Translations under genes and position numbers: made by a program | Source of the DNA: Leuctra nigra | Lineage: Eukaryota > Arthropoda > Insecta > Plecoptera > Leuctridae | DNA: 64,000 nt | Direction: 5' to 3' | Assembly: GCA_934045905.1 (NCBI GenBank) | Contig: OW203769.1 | Location: forward strand, 22,351,705-22,415,704 | Part shown: positions 23,301 through 35,037 of the stretch, piece after piece | Layout: every line of letters starts with the position of its first letter | Position numbering within the stretch: the stretch's first letter is position 1 | The notes under the pieces: generated by a model | What the model saw: the letters and a program-made list of their open reading frames with translations, nothing else | Told to the model about the DNA's origin: nothing | Databases searched by the model: none

Positions 23301-26300
23301 AAAAAATATCCCATAGACATTAGGGACAAGTAAAAACGTATACCTACATGTTAATTTAGTATGACAAATGAACCATAAACCATCGTTTTCAATTGATATA
23401 AACTTGTGTATATTGACAACAAAGTCTTCTATATTTGTTTACATCTGCAGACTCTATGTAGGACTATTAATCAGCAAGTTGTGTGTTACTCACTTGCTTC
23501 CTCTCTCTGACTTGCAGCGAACTTTGACAAAGTCGCTCTCCTCAAGATGGTACTCGGTGTGCGTCGTCGTGGTGATGCCGTCGTGCGTGGAGTGGTCGTT
23601 CTCGCGCACGAGGTCGGTGAACGCGCACTCGATGTGTCCGTGCTTGGCACGCGCCTCGTCCGTGATGCGCGCCGTGGAGCCGTCCATCTCCACCCAGTCG
23701 TGCGCCTCGCCGCAGTCGATGGGCGCAGTGGCCGTGATGTGGCGCATGATGTCGGGGTGGCGCAGGTCCAGCGCGGGGTGCCGGCACGCCTGCCCCACGG
23801 ACCTGGGCACAGTCCACACACATTCAGCACGGGACATTTTCCATGTTCGATATCACATCATAGGTAACACATCATGGGTAACACATCATGGGTAACACAT
23901 CATGGGTAACACATCATGGGTAACACATCATGGGTAACACATCATGGGTAACACATCATGGGTAAAGCATCATGGGTAACACATCATGGAAATTTGCATT
24001 CATGTTTGCATACATGTGTATTTAGTATTTACAGTGTCAAGTTTCATTAAAATCCTTGGATTGGTTCCAATTTATAAAAAAATCTTGAGATTTGTTGAAA
24101 AATCGAAATATTCCCACCACTTTCAAATTTTGCACAGTCATAAGACCACCATTTTCACTTATTTTACAAATGTTCTTGCAAATCGGTCCATAACTTATGT
24201 ACATATTGCGATTTTAATCCTTTTTGTAACACCTGTCAAAAGTATTGTAGGAGTCATGAAGGAAGTGCACATTACCAAGGTAGTATCTAGACTACTGCAA
24301 CTTGATCTGATGTGTTCCAAAGTGTAATTTGTTCCAGATCTGATAGATAATTTATATTCTTGAAAAAAATGAAAATCAATTATTTATGTAGATCAAGTTG
24401 ATTGTGCTTCCTATTCAGAAAATATGAATTTCAAGTGATTCGGAATATTTTTTCGAGGTGTTGCAAATATCGGTGCTCACCCACCAATGCGTTATACACC
24501 GAGCGTTTTCTAGGATTTTTAATGTGTAAAACCCAATTACCGAAACCCATTACTTTTTCAACATAAACAAATTTAAGTACCTATAATATGTTTGCCACAA
24601 CTAATCGAGACTTGGAACACAAGAACAGACACACGACAACACATTGTGATGCAAAGACACTGCACTCGTGACGTGGAGATTGCTGTGGAAGCATACATGA
24701 TCCTGCGTGGACTTGGCGTGGCTTGCACGACTGCCACGTCCTCGTCTTCTACCACGTATCTATCCTCGTCACGTGCAACTCCGAGCAGCGGGTCCAGCGG
24801 ATGGCTCAGGCGGAAGCTGGAAGCGCAGTTCAAAATCATTCATCGGAATTAACAAACCGGAGAGCAGCAACGAAGACAAATGAAAGTGATCAAGTCAAAC
24901 TAGATGCGTTGTTATTTTCAGTTGAGATTGTGAAGATAGAATTTCAAGCCAAGAAGTTAAGATGCCGAGTAGTGAGCGTGGCCTTGAAAGTTTTTTAATC
25001 GATTTTTATCAATAGCTTTTACCAATGTAATTATTTCATAGCTTGGAATGGTTTATAATTTCTATTTTGTCCTACAGACGTTTAGATGTTTTTAGTGCCA
25101 AATTTTTACTAATTTTTAGGCACAAAACGGTGTAGGACAGAATAAAAATGATAATCCATTCCACGCTATGAGATTATTTTCATAGAACTGTTCTGAATCA
25201 TACAAAGCCTTATTTTATTAACAATTACATTGGTAAAAGATATTGATAAAAATCGATTAAAAAACTCTTCAAGGTCAAACTCACTACTCAGCCGTCTTAA
25301 ACAGAGGAATTAGAATGTGTTCCTTCCATAATTAAGACAAAATTAAATAAGGTGCAGTTCTACACTGAAGTAGATCAGAAGTGAATGAGGGACATTTGGG
25401 TGAGAACGTTAGTGGAGATAAACAGAAGAAAAATTGAATCCAAGAGAAAGAAATGTAGGTATCAGAACACAAGATGAAGCGGAGTCCAAAATCGTCGCTG
25501 AATCAACCACAAGGACCATGAAATGTTCACCCTGTGTTGAGTAGAAAGAAGATTCGGAGACGTTGATACCCTGTGAAACTTCAAGATGAGGTGAAGAAGA
25601 CAAATGTTGAGCAGCAGATGAATCTGATCTTGTCCACAAGCCAAGCGACATCTGAAGACATAGCTTTACTCTCATCCGCAATGTGATGTGTTGTTGTGAT
25701 ACCTTGTTCATTCATTATCATCATCGATGTTGGTATCATGCAAATGCCCGTGACAAATGTGGGCAATGAGTATCACGTTAATGTGTATTAGTAGTGTGAT
25801 ATTCCATTAGACTGTTAGAGAAGACCACATTGACACAGAACTTACAAGATCGAGAGTCACACATAAAAGAATAAAAAATATACATATTATATATTTTATC
25901 AACAGGAAACCATAGAGAGGTTCTTGAAATTGTTTGGTGGAAGCATTCGTATGTCTACTCTAAACTGAACTAGGTCTTCAACACAGGACAATGAAAACAC
26001 TTGGAATTACTGGAATGAAACAAAAAAAGTACACCTTCAGTTAGAACCATGAAATTAAACTGAATAAAAGAACTACGTTGTGCACTAAATGAGTAAGTAG
26101 TCGAGCAGATGGATGAAAACTTACCGCCGATTCTGTGTTTGTCGCGATGCTTGCACAGCTCTGTTGATTTCCTTCCTGATGGAAACAGAAGACAATCCAT
26201 TATTTAACTTCTGCACCGGTTCCCAGGCGCGGTTCTAGGACCAAAAATGAGGGTGGACAGACAAAAAATTTGTGAAAAACTTGATTCGCGGGGGGTTTGG

Positions 26301-26892
26301 GGGGCAAGACCCCCAACTGCTCTGCAGAGATTTTTTTGAAAATGGATGATACTAGAAGCGTTTTTGAGTGTTTTCGGAACATATTTCCCTGAAATTTAAA
26401 TTAAATAAATATAAATTAGCCACCTAATCTAGCTAAGGGAGGAAAATATCCAACTTTGGTTGTACCTACTTTTAAAAATATAATTTTTAGTTTTTAACCA
26501 TACTACTTATATTTAATTTTGTTGTAAATTGATTTTTTAATACAGAATGATACTAATTAGATAAGCAGGAAGAGATAATTCTGTGTTGGCAACCACGGGT
26601 CATCCAGCCACCCCTAGAACTGCGCCTACCGGTTCCTCCCATTTCAAGATAAAATATAGGACGAGTGGCTGTGGTATGGTAACAAGGAGCTACGTTACCT
26701 AACACATTCAGGCAGATTGTTAGTGAGAAGAAGATTATGTCGCTCGTGTGCAACTTACAGCCGTGCCTCTCTGTCGAGGTCGTCAACGAAGCCGGAACCC
26801 AGCTGCGTGCGCACCAGCTGCACACCGAGGTAGACGGTGCAGATGAGCAGCGACAGGTAGACCATGCGACGCAGATGGAACGACACCGTCAT
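17307..26892 (-). CDS. DUF229 family protein (alkaline phosphatase/sulfatase fold), complete, 11 coding exons
   Basis: Exons: 26759-26892, 26125-26175, 23494-23802, 22714-22914, 21937-22103, 20952-21139, 19949-20154, 19075-19309, 18792-18928, 18152-18407 and 17307-17426. All phases agree and give 667 residues, normal for the family. A signal anchor (about residues 10-28) suggests a type II membrane or secretory-pathway protein. The luminal part has the DUF229 pattern: CRHPALDL, a Cys-rich N-domain, MFGFDSLSR (199-207, metal-site Asp203), GDGTPQALIPILTG (237-250), SDHGHR (414-419), the PPWF segment, TPFDIHPTLRD, then a HWCACL/KYCNCK C-domain. Family members have alkaline-phosphatase-like folds; substrates are unknown. 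The donor of exon 10 is the weak GTCCGT. The acceptor 19 nt before the ATG implies at least one non-coding 5' exon to the right, not identified. Confidence 0.93.
20122..20252. repeat. Duplicated splice acceptor of DUF229 exon 7
   Basis: A 51-bp segment (20122-20172) holding the first 33 nt of exon 7 and its CAG acceptor is repeated without change at 20202-20252, 80 bp upstream in the gene direction. The intron therefore holds a second copy of the acceptor and exon start. Confidence 0.85.
20626..20752. repeat. Short inverted-repeat element, CTGGGATCTGATTC ends
   Basis: CTGGGATCTGATTCACAAAG at the left is mirrored by CTTTGCGAATCTGGGCCC at the right. A 127-bp MITE in a DUF229 intron, with ends like those of the other CCAGG/CTGGG elements. 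Confidence 0.6.
22340..22610. repeat. Diverged fragment related to the Helitron-like element
   Basis: Text such as GACCATGCAAAATATG, AAAAAATCACAGGATC, AGACCACTC and TTCAGATCGATTG matches the inner part of the elements at 32398-33722 and 42163-43440 with many differences. It lies in a DUF229 intron. Boundaries are not defined. Confidence 0.45.
23862..23989. repeat. 14-bp tandem array in DUF229 intron
   Basis: About nine copies of GGGTAACACATCAT, nearly identical, begin about 60 bp on the intron side of the acceptor of DUF229 exon 3 (23802). Confidence 0.9.
24440..24513 (+). repeat. Isolated Helitron-like 3' terminus
   Basis: CGAGGTGTTGC, then GTGCTC..CC..CCAATGCGTTA, then ACCGAGCGTTTTCTAG ends in CTAG at 24510-24513. 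It resembles the 3' end of the two intact copies but is diverged. The sequence upstream (from about 24010) resembles their interior loosely. Confidence 0.5.
24957..25300. repeat. Foldback element in DUF229 intron 2, TTAAGA ends
   Basis: Two arms of roughly 130-150 bp are imperfect complements of each other (TTAAGATGCCGAGTAGTGAG at the left; the right arm complements it), separated by a short AT-rich loop. The outermost TTAA on both sides may be a target duplication of piggyBac type or simply part of the arms. Confidence 0.6.
26224..26628. mobile_element. hAT-type MITE, 8-bp target duplication CCGGTTCC, in DUF229 intron 1
   Basis: Terminal repeats CAGGCGCGGTTCTAGG and CCTAGAACTGCGCCTA (one internal mismatch plus the terminal base) are flanked by perfect CCGGTTCC at 26216-26223 and 26629-26636. 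Non-coding. Confidence 0.87.
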
Positions 26893-27009
26893 GGCGGGTA
26901 GCAGAGTCCGTCTGGAACACAACAGCATGTCATTGTCATTGCCTCGTCAGAAGAGAAATGGGATCAATCTGGTGTGGGGCTCGGCATAAAGGATGTCACA
27001 CTTCAGGGC

Positions 27010-27034
27010 GGGGGGGGGGGGGGGGGGGGGGGGG
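27010..27034. repeat. 25-nt poly(G) tract
   Basis: Uninterrupted G25. A further G14 lies at 27299-27312 and C21 at 28292-28312; see the finding on homopolymer tracts. Confidence 0.95.
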
Positions 27035-28629
27035 ATGAGGGGATGCACCAATAGGTGACACAGTGTGATGGAGGAGAGGGGGGCCTGGAGCCTTTGGGAT
27101 GTCACGTTTTGATATAGACAATTTAAAGAATTATAATATCCAGTTGATTTGTTGGGACCTCAAATTTCTCTAAAACAGACTCTAAATTGATACATTTCTC
27201 TGTCAGACTAATTGATTTAGGGGGGTGGGGGGGTTGAGATGGTTTTGTGACGTCCTTTTAAGGGGGAGGGTTTGGAAAAGTGTGACACAGTGTGACAAGG
27301 GGGGGGGGGGGGAAGAGTCAAAATATCCCATTTTTAGCGTGACATCCTTTATGCGCAGCCCCTGTGTAGTCCATTCCAGTAAATACAAAGGAACATACTG
27401 AAGAATAATTTTCCTAAGAAACTCTTGATTTAAAAATGTACTACTCAGTACATTGAGAATGTATCATTCATCAAACGCATTACATTAAATTTAACATTAT
27501 GGTATTTAATTTGTTGTAATGGAAGATCAAACAAATATGCCAGAGATTGTCGCCATTTTATGTATTGTAAGAAAAAATAAAAAAGGAAGTGAATCGTTGT
27601 TCAATAGATTTTTATTTTTCTGAAAAGATCAAAACTTGTGTGATGCAATATTCGTAAGGAAAATTTAGGCAAATACAGTAGAGGTACATCTGATCAAGTA
27701 GGAAACTAGAAGATCTAGTATGTTTCATTAGTTTTGCAACTGAGAAAAATTTGAGAATTCTATCTCATAATGGAGCAAACGTAGGTATGCATTTGCATCA
27801 GTTTTTGCATTTTTTTTTGTATGTCTGGGGCTGTCAAAATGAAAATTGGGGGCCCATTGACCCCCTCCCCTCCCCCCGATTTAAGTACTTTTCCATCAAA
27901 CTCATTTGACAGCTCTTTCAAAACTCTTAAAGTTCTAACTCTTACTCTTACTTCTTAATCTTAAAACTCTTACTTGTCCAATTAGGCTTAAAAAGTGTAA
28001 AATTAATGTTGGTCTTGATCACCATGCAAATATTTTGCTTTTCGACCAATGAGGAGGTATTTTTTTTAATTTTAACCAATTGTAGGATTTGGCCTGAAAC
28101 TTTAAAAAGGTTCTTAAAATGTGGGTCTGACCCCGCAAAAGTTCAAATGATTGGATCCATCACTCAGAAGTATTTTTTCTTAAATTTGAACAATAACAAC
28201 TGAGATTGTGAAGATTTTGAAGTCAGAAGAACAGTGGATGTGTGGATAACTGAAAAACAAGTTAAAATATACACGAAAAATCAAAATATCACCCCCCCCC
28301 CCCCCCCCCCCCAAATTAAACAATCGTAGAAGAACATACGAGAAAAATAACAAAAAACGGGAAATTCGCAAAAACCAGCAAAAATATTACGTAAGCAACG
28401 TCATAAAATCACGATCAAGGATCAGACACTAGACAGACAGACAGACAGACAGACAGAGCAAGAAAGCAGCATCATAACGGAATAACCTACCGGCAAACAC
28501 GCTTCTGCATTATATCACAGAGTTGGGCGATATGACCCGTGTAATCGCCCAGCCTGTACTGACAGTGACACTGATACTGGCACTTAGCTATCATCGAGCA
28601 GGAAACCACACCACATGTCGGATTCAAAC
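27035..28629. other. Spacer upstream of DUF229 with dispersed repeats
   Basis: No conserved coding text. It holds G/C homopolymers, a fragment at about 27735-27815 that recurs at 63920-64000, a fragment at 27995-28185 resembling the Helitron-like interior, and a (CAGA)n run at 28432-28456. A non-coding 5' exon of DUF229 could be here, but I cannot place it. Confidence 0.4.
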
Positions 28630-29371
28630 TAGGGATGGAGCGAACTTGGATTTTGATATCGACTATCGATATCATTTATATATCGATATATCGAAATATT
28701 GAAATATTGAAATATCGAAATATCGAAATATTGAAATATCGAAATATCGAAATATTGAAATATCGAAATATCGATATATTGAAATATCGAAGTATCGATA
28801 TATCGATATATCGATATATTGAAATATCGAAATATCGAAATATTGATATGGAAATAATATTTAGATGTATAGGTATGGAAATATTGATATATCGTATGAA
28901 TGTATTAAATTGCTCCTAAAACTGCTAGGAATTTCAAAAGAAAATGTAAAAAGAAATAACACAGCTGTTCCAAAATATAGGGTCACCGGCCAGATAAGAA
29001 AGAAAATGTGAATAATCTGAGAAATTGTCCATAAATCTTGAAAACGCTGCACTGCAAATATGAATTATTTTGCCATAGTAGGTATAAACTTCAATTAAGA
29101 ACATAATTGTATCATGCGGTAAGGCTTCAATATATCGATATTTCAATATATCGATATTTCAATATTTCGATATTTCAATATATCGATATTTCGATATTTC
29201 AATATTTCGATATTTCGATATTTCAATATTTCGATATTTCAATATATTGATATTTCAATATTTCAATATATCGATATTTCAATATATCGATATTCAATAT
29301 ATACAGGTATCGATATTTCGATATTTTTTTGATATCGATATATATCGATATATCGATTTTCTCCATCCCTA
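28630..29371. mobile_element. hAT-type MITE filled with inverted ATATCGAT arrays, 8-bp target duplication
   Basis: Terminal repeats TAGGGATGGAG and CTCCATCCCTA are perfect, and ATTCAAAC flanks both sides (28622-28629 and 29372-29379). Beneath the ends lie two arrays of ATATCGAAATATTG/TATCGATA units (about 28660-28850 and 29130-29355) in opposite orientation, so the element can fold into a long hairpin around a roughly 280-bp unique core. No transposase. Confidence 0.92.
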
Positions 29372-29594
29372 ATTCAAACACATAAACCTCCTCAGAACCT
29401 GACACTCGGGAGTATTAACTACCTACGTAACTGCCAAAGAACTCTACGGAGACAATGGGGGGCTGGGGGGAGGGCACTCCCCCCGAGCGATACGAGGGTC
29501 CGGGCAGCACAGTCCAGGACATTTTTTGAATTTCAGGCCCCTTTCACCCCCTTTCACCCCCTTCCTACGCGCCTGGTTCCCTCTCTCCTATTTT

Positions 29595-30010
29595 TAGTGT
29601 TGGCAATTTTTTTATTTTTTTTTAATTTTCAATGCGTTGACATTTTTTTAATTGCTTTTATTTATTGTTTTATTGCACACAATTGTTTATAATGTCTGAA
29701 AAAAGCGTAAAATCAAAATCAAAATAAAAGCCCAAATCTCAGTTTTTCTGCATTGTAATTTTGGCCAGACTGTAATTTCTAAGTAGGCGGGAAATTTTAA
29801 TGCTGTATTTAAGGATCTTTTAGCACATTTACCACTCAGACAACACGCTTGATAATAGAGTTCAGTATGCATCCCAAGTATGCCCATACATTTAATAAAT
29901 AAAATATAATTTCTTTAAACTTTTTTTTAAAAAAAGTTCATTAAAACTTTTCTGAAAATTTTTATTTTTCAGAAAAATTTTAAATGAAAATTTTCAATTG
30001 GCCATCACTA
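29595..30010. mobile_element. hAT-type MITE, TAGTGTTGGCAA end, near-perfect 8-bp duplication
   Basis: Left end TAGTGTTGGCAA, right end TTGGCCATCACTA. Flanks are CCTATTTT (29587-29594) and CTTATTTT (30011-30018), 7 of 8 identical. The interior is T-rich at the left and A/T-rich elsewhere. The ends resemble those of the element at 51949-52272. Confidence 0.7.
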
Positions 30011-30121
30011 CTTATTTTACACCAAATCGCGAAATAAAAAAACGCAAAATATTTTACCCCATTCTAATGAACATTGAACATGTAAACATAAACCACGTTT
30101 AACCAAGGTCTAGGTCATTAC

Positions 30122-30638
30122 TAGGGCTTGGATGTTAAGACCTATGAAATGTCCAAAAAGGCAGGCAAATAGTACCTTAAAACTATTAAAAAAGGACCAT
30201 AAAATCCCGAAAAAGGACCTATGAAATGTTATGCTTTGTAATATTCGTAAACATATTCGATGTATTGGTTTAGGAGTTCAGTTTGGATATTAAGGTATTA
30301 AAATGAACTTAAATTATTGTTTAAATGTGTCAATGTGTGAAGTATCGTTGTTGGTCATCCAAGTGGAGGATGGACATTTTGTGAAGACAGCAATAATTGT
30401 TGTAACTTGAAACAAATATTTGCTATTATTTTCCCAAATAATTTTAAAAAAGGACAAAAAGACCTTAAAAAGGCAAGAAAGGGACTGAATGCATAAAAAA
30501 AATGAGAAAAAGGCATTTTCAGGCAAAATAAAATACTTTATTTTTGAAAACAGGAACACATGAAACATATTTATGTATCATATTTAGACGTGTCTGAACA
30601 AAAAATTAAAAAAGGATGTCCTAAACATCCTAGCCCTA
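30122..30638. mobile_element. hAT-type MITE, 8-bp target duplication GTCATTAC
   Basis: Terminal repeats TAGGGCTTGGATGTT and AACATCCTAGCCCTA (one mismatch) lie between perfect GTCATTAC copies at 30114-30121 and 30639-30646. A second copy of the same family at 42079-43811 is split by a Helitron-like insertion; this intact copy supplies its empty site near 30185. Confidence 0.9.
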
Positions 30639-30646
30639 GTCATTAC

Positions 30647-31179
30647 TCATTGTAGTTGGGTACTAACTAACGTTCCAAATTGAAGGTAGTATAGGAGTCG
30701 AATTTCAGTTCAAAAACGTTCCAAAATGACATAAATTTCGCTCCAAGTAGAGTTTTCACGGTCTCCTCCCATTCGGAACAAGTGTTTGTGAAGTCAATGG
30801 TTTGTGTTCCTTTCTGCACTACCAGGTCACACCAATCAACCAATCGATCTCAAATTTTGCAAGCACACTATAGTTATGGTACCATACCAGCGGTCGCATG
30901 TCTAGCATTTTTACCAAAATTATCTGATTGGATTGAAAATTGAAAATGATGCGTTTATCCGATCAACTTATAATTTTGCGTGATCATTGGATGGAAGTCA
31001 TCAATTCATCATCATTTTAGGAGTATTTTTATAATTTTCTGCAAAATCGGTCAAAAGAATTTGAGTATTGACATGACATTTTAATTTTGTCAAATTTGTT
31101 TCACCGAGAATTAAATTTTCAATGCTCTTGATGCACTTTATTAGGTTCACTGATAAGTTAGCTATTTCCATGGTTGTAT
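30647..31179. other. AT-rich spacer with Helitron-interior-like fragments
   Basis: Segments near 30830-31010 (CAATCGATCTCAAATTTTGC and similar) recall the interior of the Helitron-like elements. No gene seen. Confidence 0.35.
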
Positions 31180-31391
31180 GTACACCCAACAAATCATAAA
31201 ACATTTGAACGAAACGGATCGACTGCTGGTCTGGTTCATTGACAATCAATCCGTGTTATTATCAATGAAATCAGAGCTCACCTACTAGAAGTAGATGACA
31301 AGTTAGCGTCAACTTCATCGGATGATGCATTCACATTTTATTCAGCCAATCCATGTCTTTCAAATACCGTTTTCTTATTTGTTGAGTGTAC
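31180..31391. repeat. MITE with GTACAC ends, copy 1
   Basis: 212 bp between GTACACCCAACAAATCATAA and its imperfect complement ending GAGTGTAC. A close copy lies at 44046-44260, and a partial relative at about 8091-8210. Confidence 0.7.
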
Positions 31392-31777
31392 TTTGCAGCA
31401 ATTTTCACACGTGAATATTTATTCGCATGCAATACAATTTACAAATGCTCATTTGTAAACGCAAGAGCATTTTCTCAGTTTTCACAGTCATAGTTTTCAA
31501 AAAGAGTGATAATATTATGTTATCACAATATTTAGGCACAATATTTTACACGACAGCATGGCCGGAGGTGAGACCTAGTTATTGGGTCATTATTATTGAC
31601 TATACGTAAAGGTTGTTCATCAGTTTGTTTGAGGTTCGTATTTGGAACAATTTACATGTAACAGTTTTATTTATTTATCGTATGGATTTTATTGGAATAC
31701 AAAGTCTTATTAAATATTAATCACATATACTTAAAATAAAATAAATTGTTCTAAAAAATCTAAATTTTAACAATAAA

Positions 31778-34700
31778 TTACAAATTTAAAGAGGTCAGCC
31801 AATCAATAGCTTCGCCTTTGAGGTCGGCAATATCCTGGATGTCACCAGGATATTTCAGGACAGCGCATTCCATCATAATATGATTGGTAGTTTGTTCCTG
31901 CTGCCCGCAGATGCAACTTGCGCTGTCAACGAACCCCCATTTGTGCATAAGGTAGTTGCATCGGCCTTGTTCTGTTCGCAAGCGATTTAGGTTGCACCAA
32001 GCCTTCCTTGGTAACTGAAACTGCAGGTGGTCCGATGGTCGACCTGTACTTGAGAAGCTGAAGATGGGACTGCTCCTGTTTCCTTGAATCCACTGAGAAT
32101 CCCATGTGCCACTGACCTCAAAGTTCTCGTCCAGCAATCTCTGAGCCAGAGCTAATGGAGGCTTTCTTGATTTTAGTCTAAAAAGCGGAGGATTATATAG
32201 GTCAGCCCTAATAGGTATATCAGGGTTGTTCACAATCTTCTCGTGCTCCTTCAGTAAAGCTTGTTTCCTCCGCAAGTCAGGTGGTGCAATATTGCTGAGT
32301 GCCGGTAACCAAGCAAGTGGAGTTGAGCGTAATGTGCCTGTTATCCGTCTCATGGTTGCGTTCAACTGCACATCAACTTTGCTGGTGTGGCAGCTAGTTG
32401 AGCGAGCGAAGCGAGCGTCTCCATTTGGCTCTTTTGGCACGGACCTCTGTTTTTTTTTTTGTTTGTTTTTTTTTTTTTCTGTTACTGACGATATACAGGT
32501 CAGAGTTTTTCTTCGATCGAGCTGAAATTTTGCACACATGTACGTAACATTTCTGATTGTTGCAGACCCTAATTTTTTTGAAATCCATTGATTGGTTCAA
32601 ATTTAAAAAAAATTAACTTTCGATTGGTTGTTTTGATCAAATTGAAATTTTGACAAGTCATTACCCCCAACATTGTACCCAATCAAACAAAGTTTCAGCC
32701 AAATCCTCCCATTGGTTAAAATTTAAAACCATCTTTCCTGTGTTTTTAGAAATTTAAACTATAACCGATTGAACGATCAACTTATAACTTCGCATGATGG
32801 TTGGGTCCAACATTATCTGCATTTTTGACAATTTTCATACTAATCTGTGTTTAAATCCAAACGTTATTGACATTTTACGGACTATTAGCGTGTTGGCTGT
32901 CAAATTCACGGCGACTTCGACTCTTCAGTTCAAGGCAAGGTAGTTAGAGCAGAAACTTTCAAACGCAAATGAAACTGATAATGACCGTTCAACAGTCGAT
33001 CTGATATTGTGTAGACACACTTATATCATATGAGTGGTCTCAGGTATATTTTTTGAAGGAGATCCTGTGATTTTTGAAAATTAACACGGAACAGTTCAAT
33101 CATAAAGGTTCAATTGATCAACTTAAAGCTTTGCATGGTTATTTGGACCAATATTTTAGGAATGTTTTGAGATTTCTATACAAATCTGTGGCGAAATTTT
33201 AGAATTATTGGCTTTTAATGACATTTTCGATAGACAGAATTTCGGTTCGAGGTGTTGCGCGTATCCGTGCTCGCTCATCAACGCGTTACTCAGATTCATT
33301 GGTTAAAATTTAAATAAATATCTCCTGATAGGCTGAAAAATGAAAACGGTCTTCGATAATTCTGATCAAACTCATATTTTGCATGATCATTAAGACCAAT
33401 ATTGTCTCTTATTTTACAAAATTTCATCCCAATCAGTTAAGAACGTATGAAGTTATTTACATTTTTAATATCTGTCAGTAATGAAGTATCGAAATGAATG
33501 TTTTCCAGTGCCAATTGAAAATTGATTCTGATTTGCTTTATGAACCAGGTGCTTAGATGCTATTTTAAAGTTTCGATGAAAAGCATACACTTTTAAGTTG
33601 ATATCATAATCAATTCCATATGGATGTATATGTTTTCTGTGCGTTGTGTACGCATTTCCGGTTCGAGAATTTGCACGTACCCGTGCTCGCTCATCAACGC
33701 GTTACACTGAGCGTTTTCCTAGTAAGCCAAACAGGAGCGCAATACTCAGCAGCCGAGTACACCAGAGCAAGTGCAGATATGCGAATACAGCTTGCGGACG
33801 CTCCCCATGATGTATATGCCAGCTTTTGAATGATATTGTTTCGAGTACGAAGTTTGGCGGCCGTGTTTGTTAGATGAGCATCGTATGTGAGAGTTCTATC
33901 AAGTGTTACGCCTAGGTATTTAGGTTTAGAATTGTGTTTCAACACCGCACCATTCATGACCACTTCCAATTGCCTATTTGCCTCGCTGTTGTTGAGATGA
34001 AAGCAGGTGACTTCAGTCTTCGTGGCACTTGGCTGTAATCGCCACTTTGCGCAATATTCGCTCAGCCCCTCTAAATCATCAGTTAGCATATTCTCCATAT
34101 GGCTGAAGTCCTTATGCTGAACTGCATATGCCATGTCATCAGCATAGATGAATTTCCTCGCAATTGATGTAGGCAGATCGGCGATGTACAGGTTAAAGAG
34201 AGAAGGAGCTAATACTGAACCTTGGGGGAGTCCGTTGTTTAACTTCCTGATTCTGCTGCAATCACCATTCATGAATACTTGAAAGTAACGATCACTCAAC
34301 ATATTACTAATGAGATCGCAAACCTTAAGACATGGAACTACTTTGAACAGTTTTGTCAGCAGACCCTTTTTCCAAACTGTATCATAAGCAGCTGTAAGAT
34401 CAATGAAGGCTACCGCTGTTTTCAGTTTTCTCTGAAAGCCATTCTCAATATGATTGGTAAGTCCCAGGACCTGATCGGTGCAATTTCTACCTCTCCTAAA
34501 CCCTGCCTGCTCTGGTTGGAGCATATTTTCTATTTCAGGGCCAATACGATTATAAAGCAATCTCTCCAACAGTTTAAGTGATACTGACAACAGAGCTATG
34601 GGTCGATAGCTTTCAGGTTGGTCACAAGGTTTCCCTGGCTTCAGGAGAGCGATGATCTTGGTCTTTTTGAATATAGCTGGAAGTTTTCCAGTTTCCAAAA

Positions 34701-34840
34701 TGTGGGTATAGAACTGTGCAAGCCAAAGTCTTGTTTTACGACCACTATGAGTAAGGAACTCTGGATAAACGCTGTCGAATCCTGCCGCTTTGCCTGTCTT
34801 CGTGACATAAAGTGCTTTGTCAATTTCTTCTTCTGAGAAG
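31778..34840 (-). pseudogene. Reverse transcriptase of the split LINE (5'-truncated, interrupted)
   Basis: The upstream part (33724-34840) encodes reverse transcriptase: YRPIALLSVSLKLLERL, EQAGFRRGR, FIDLTAAYDTVW, NNGLPQGSVLAPSLF and the catalytic YADD in KFIYADDMAY. The downstream part (31778-32397) encodes the C-terminal tail with WLPALSNIAPP and a Cys/His cluster (CICGQQEQTTNHIMMEC). The endonuclease and N-terminus are gone. The two frames stop only because of the inserted element, so this copy was open at the time of that insertion. Confidence 0.85.
32398..33722 (+). mobile_element. Helitron-like non-autonomous element, copy 1 (inside a LINE)
   Basis: 1325 bp, from TTGAGCGAGCGAAGCGAGCG to GCGTTTTCCTAG. 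The 3' end is CTAG followed by host T. A hairpin (CGCTC...GAGCG around the palindrome AACGCGTT) ends 5 nt before the CTAG, as in Helitrons. The interrupted LINE frame shows that no target duplication was made. A near-identical copy lies inverted at 42163-43440. An internal 3'-end-like hairpin lies at 33244-33286. The 5' end is TT rather than the classical TC, and there is no helicase gene, so the class assignment is an inference. Confidence 0.75.
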
Positions 34841-34849
34841 AAATAGTAA

Positions 34850-35037
34850 TAGGTACAGTAATAGGTAGGTTATAGTATCAATGGAAGAGATATGAACTCC
34901 TACCAGCAAACAAGTGAAAGTATTTCATTCGATGTTTCTGCGGCGATTTACTCCTTGTTCTCTTATGTTTTGCGGGCCTTTGTTGACACTCAGAACTTTA
35001 AAGCCCAAGTGAAAGTATACTAATCAACGTGTGTGGG
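34850..35037. other. Short AT-rich spacer
   Basis: Nothing recognised. Confidence 0.3.

Larger units (their letters stand above)
31664..34840 (-). mobile_element. 5'-truncated Jockey/CR1-like LINE, split by a Helitron-like insertion
   Basis: The LINE reads right to left. The visible part starts inside the reverse transcriptase (about 34840) and ends with an (ATAA)n-type tail near 31664-31678. A 1325-bp insertion (32398-33722) divides it. Removing the insertion brings the two halves back in the same frame. Confidence 0.85.

Noticed and set aside
23862..23989. Possible CRISPR-like array
   Set aside because: It is a simple head-to-tail 14-bp tandem repeat without spacers, in a eukaryotic intron.
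24573..24839. Open frames between DUF229 exons 2 and 3 as an extra exon
   Set aside because: Exons 2 and 3 already join in phase with the expected family pattern, and the frames here have no family similarity.
28635..28919. 94-codon open frame of I, Y, R, N, E and K repeats
   Set aside because: It is a translation of the ATATCGAAATATTG array inside a hAT MITE, not a protein gene.
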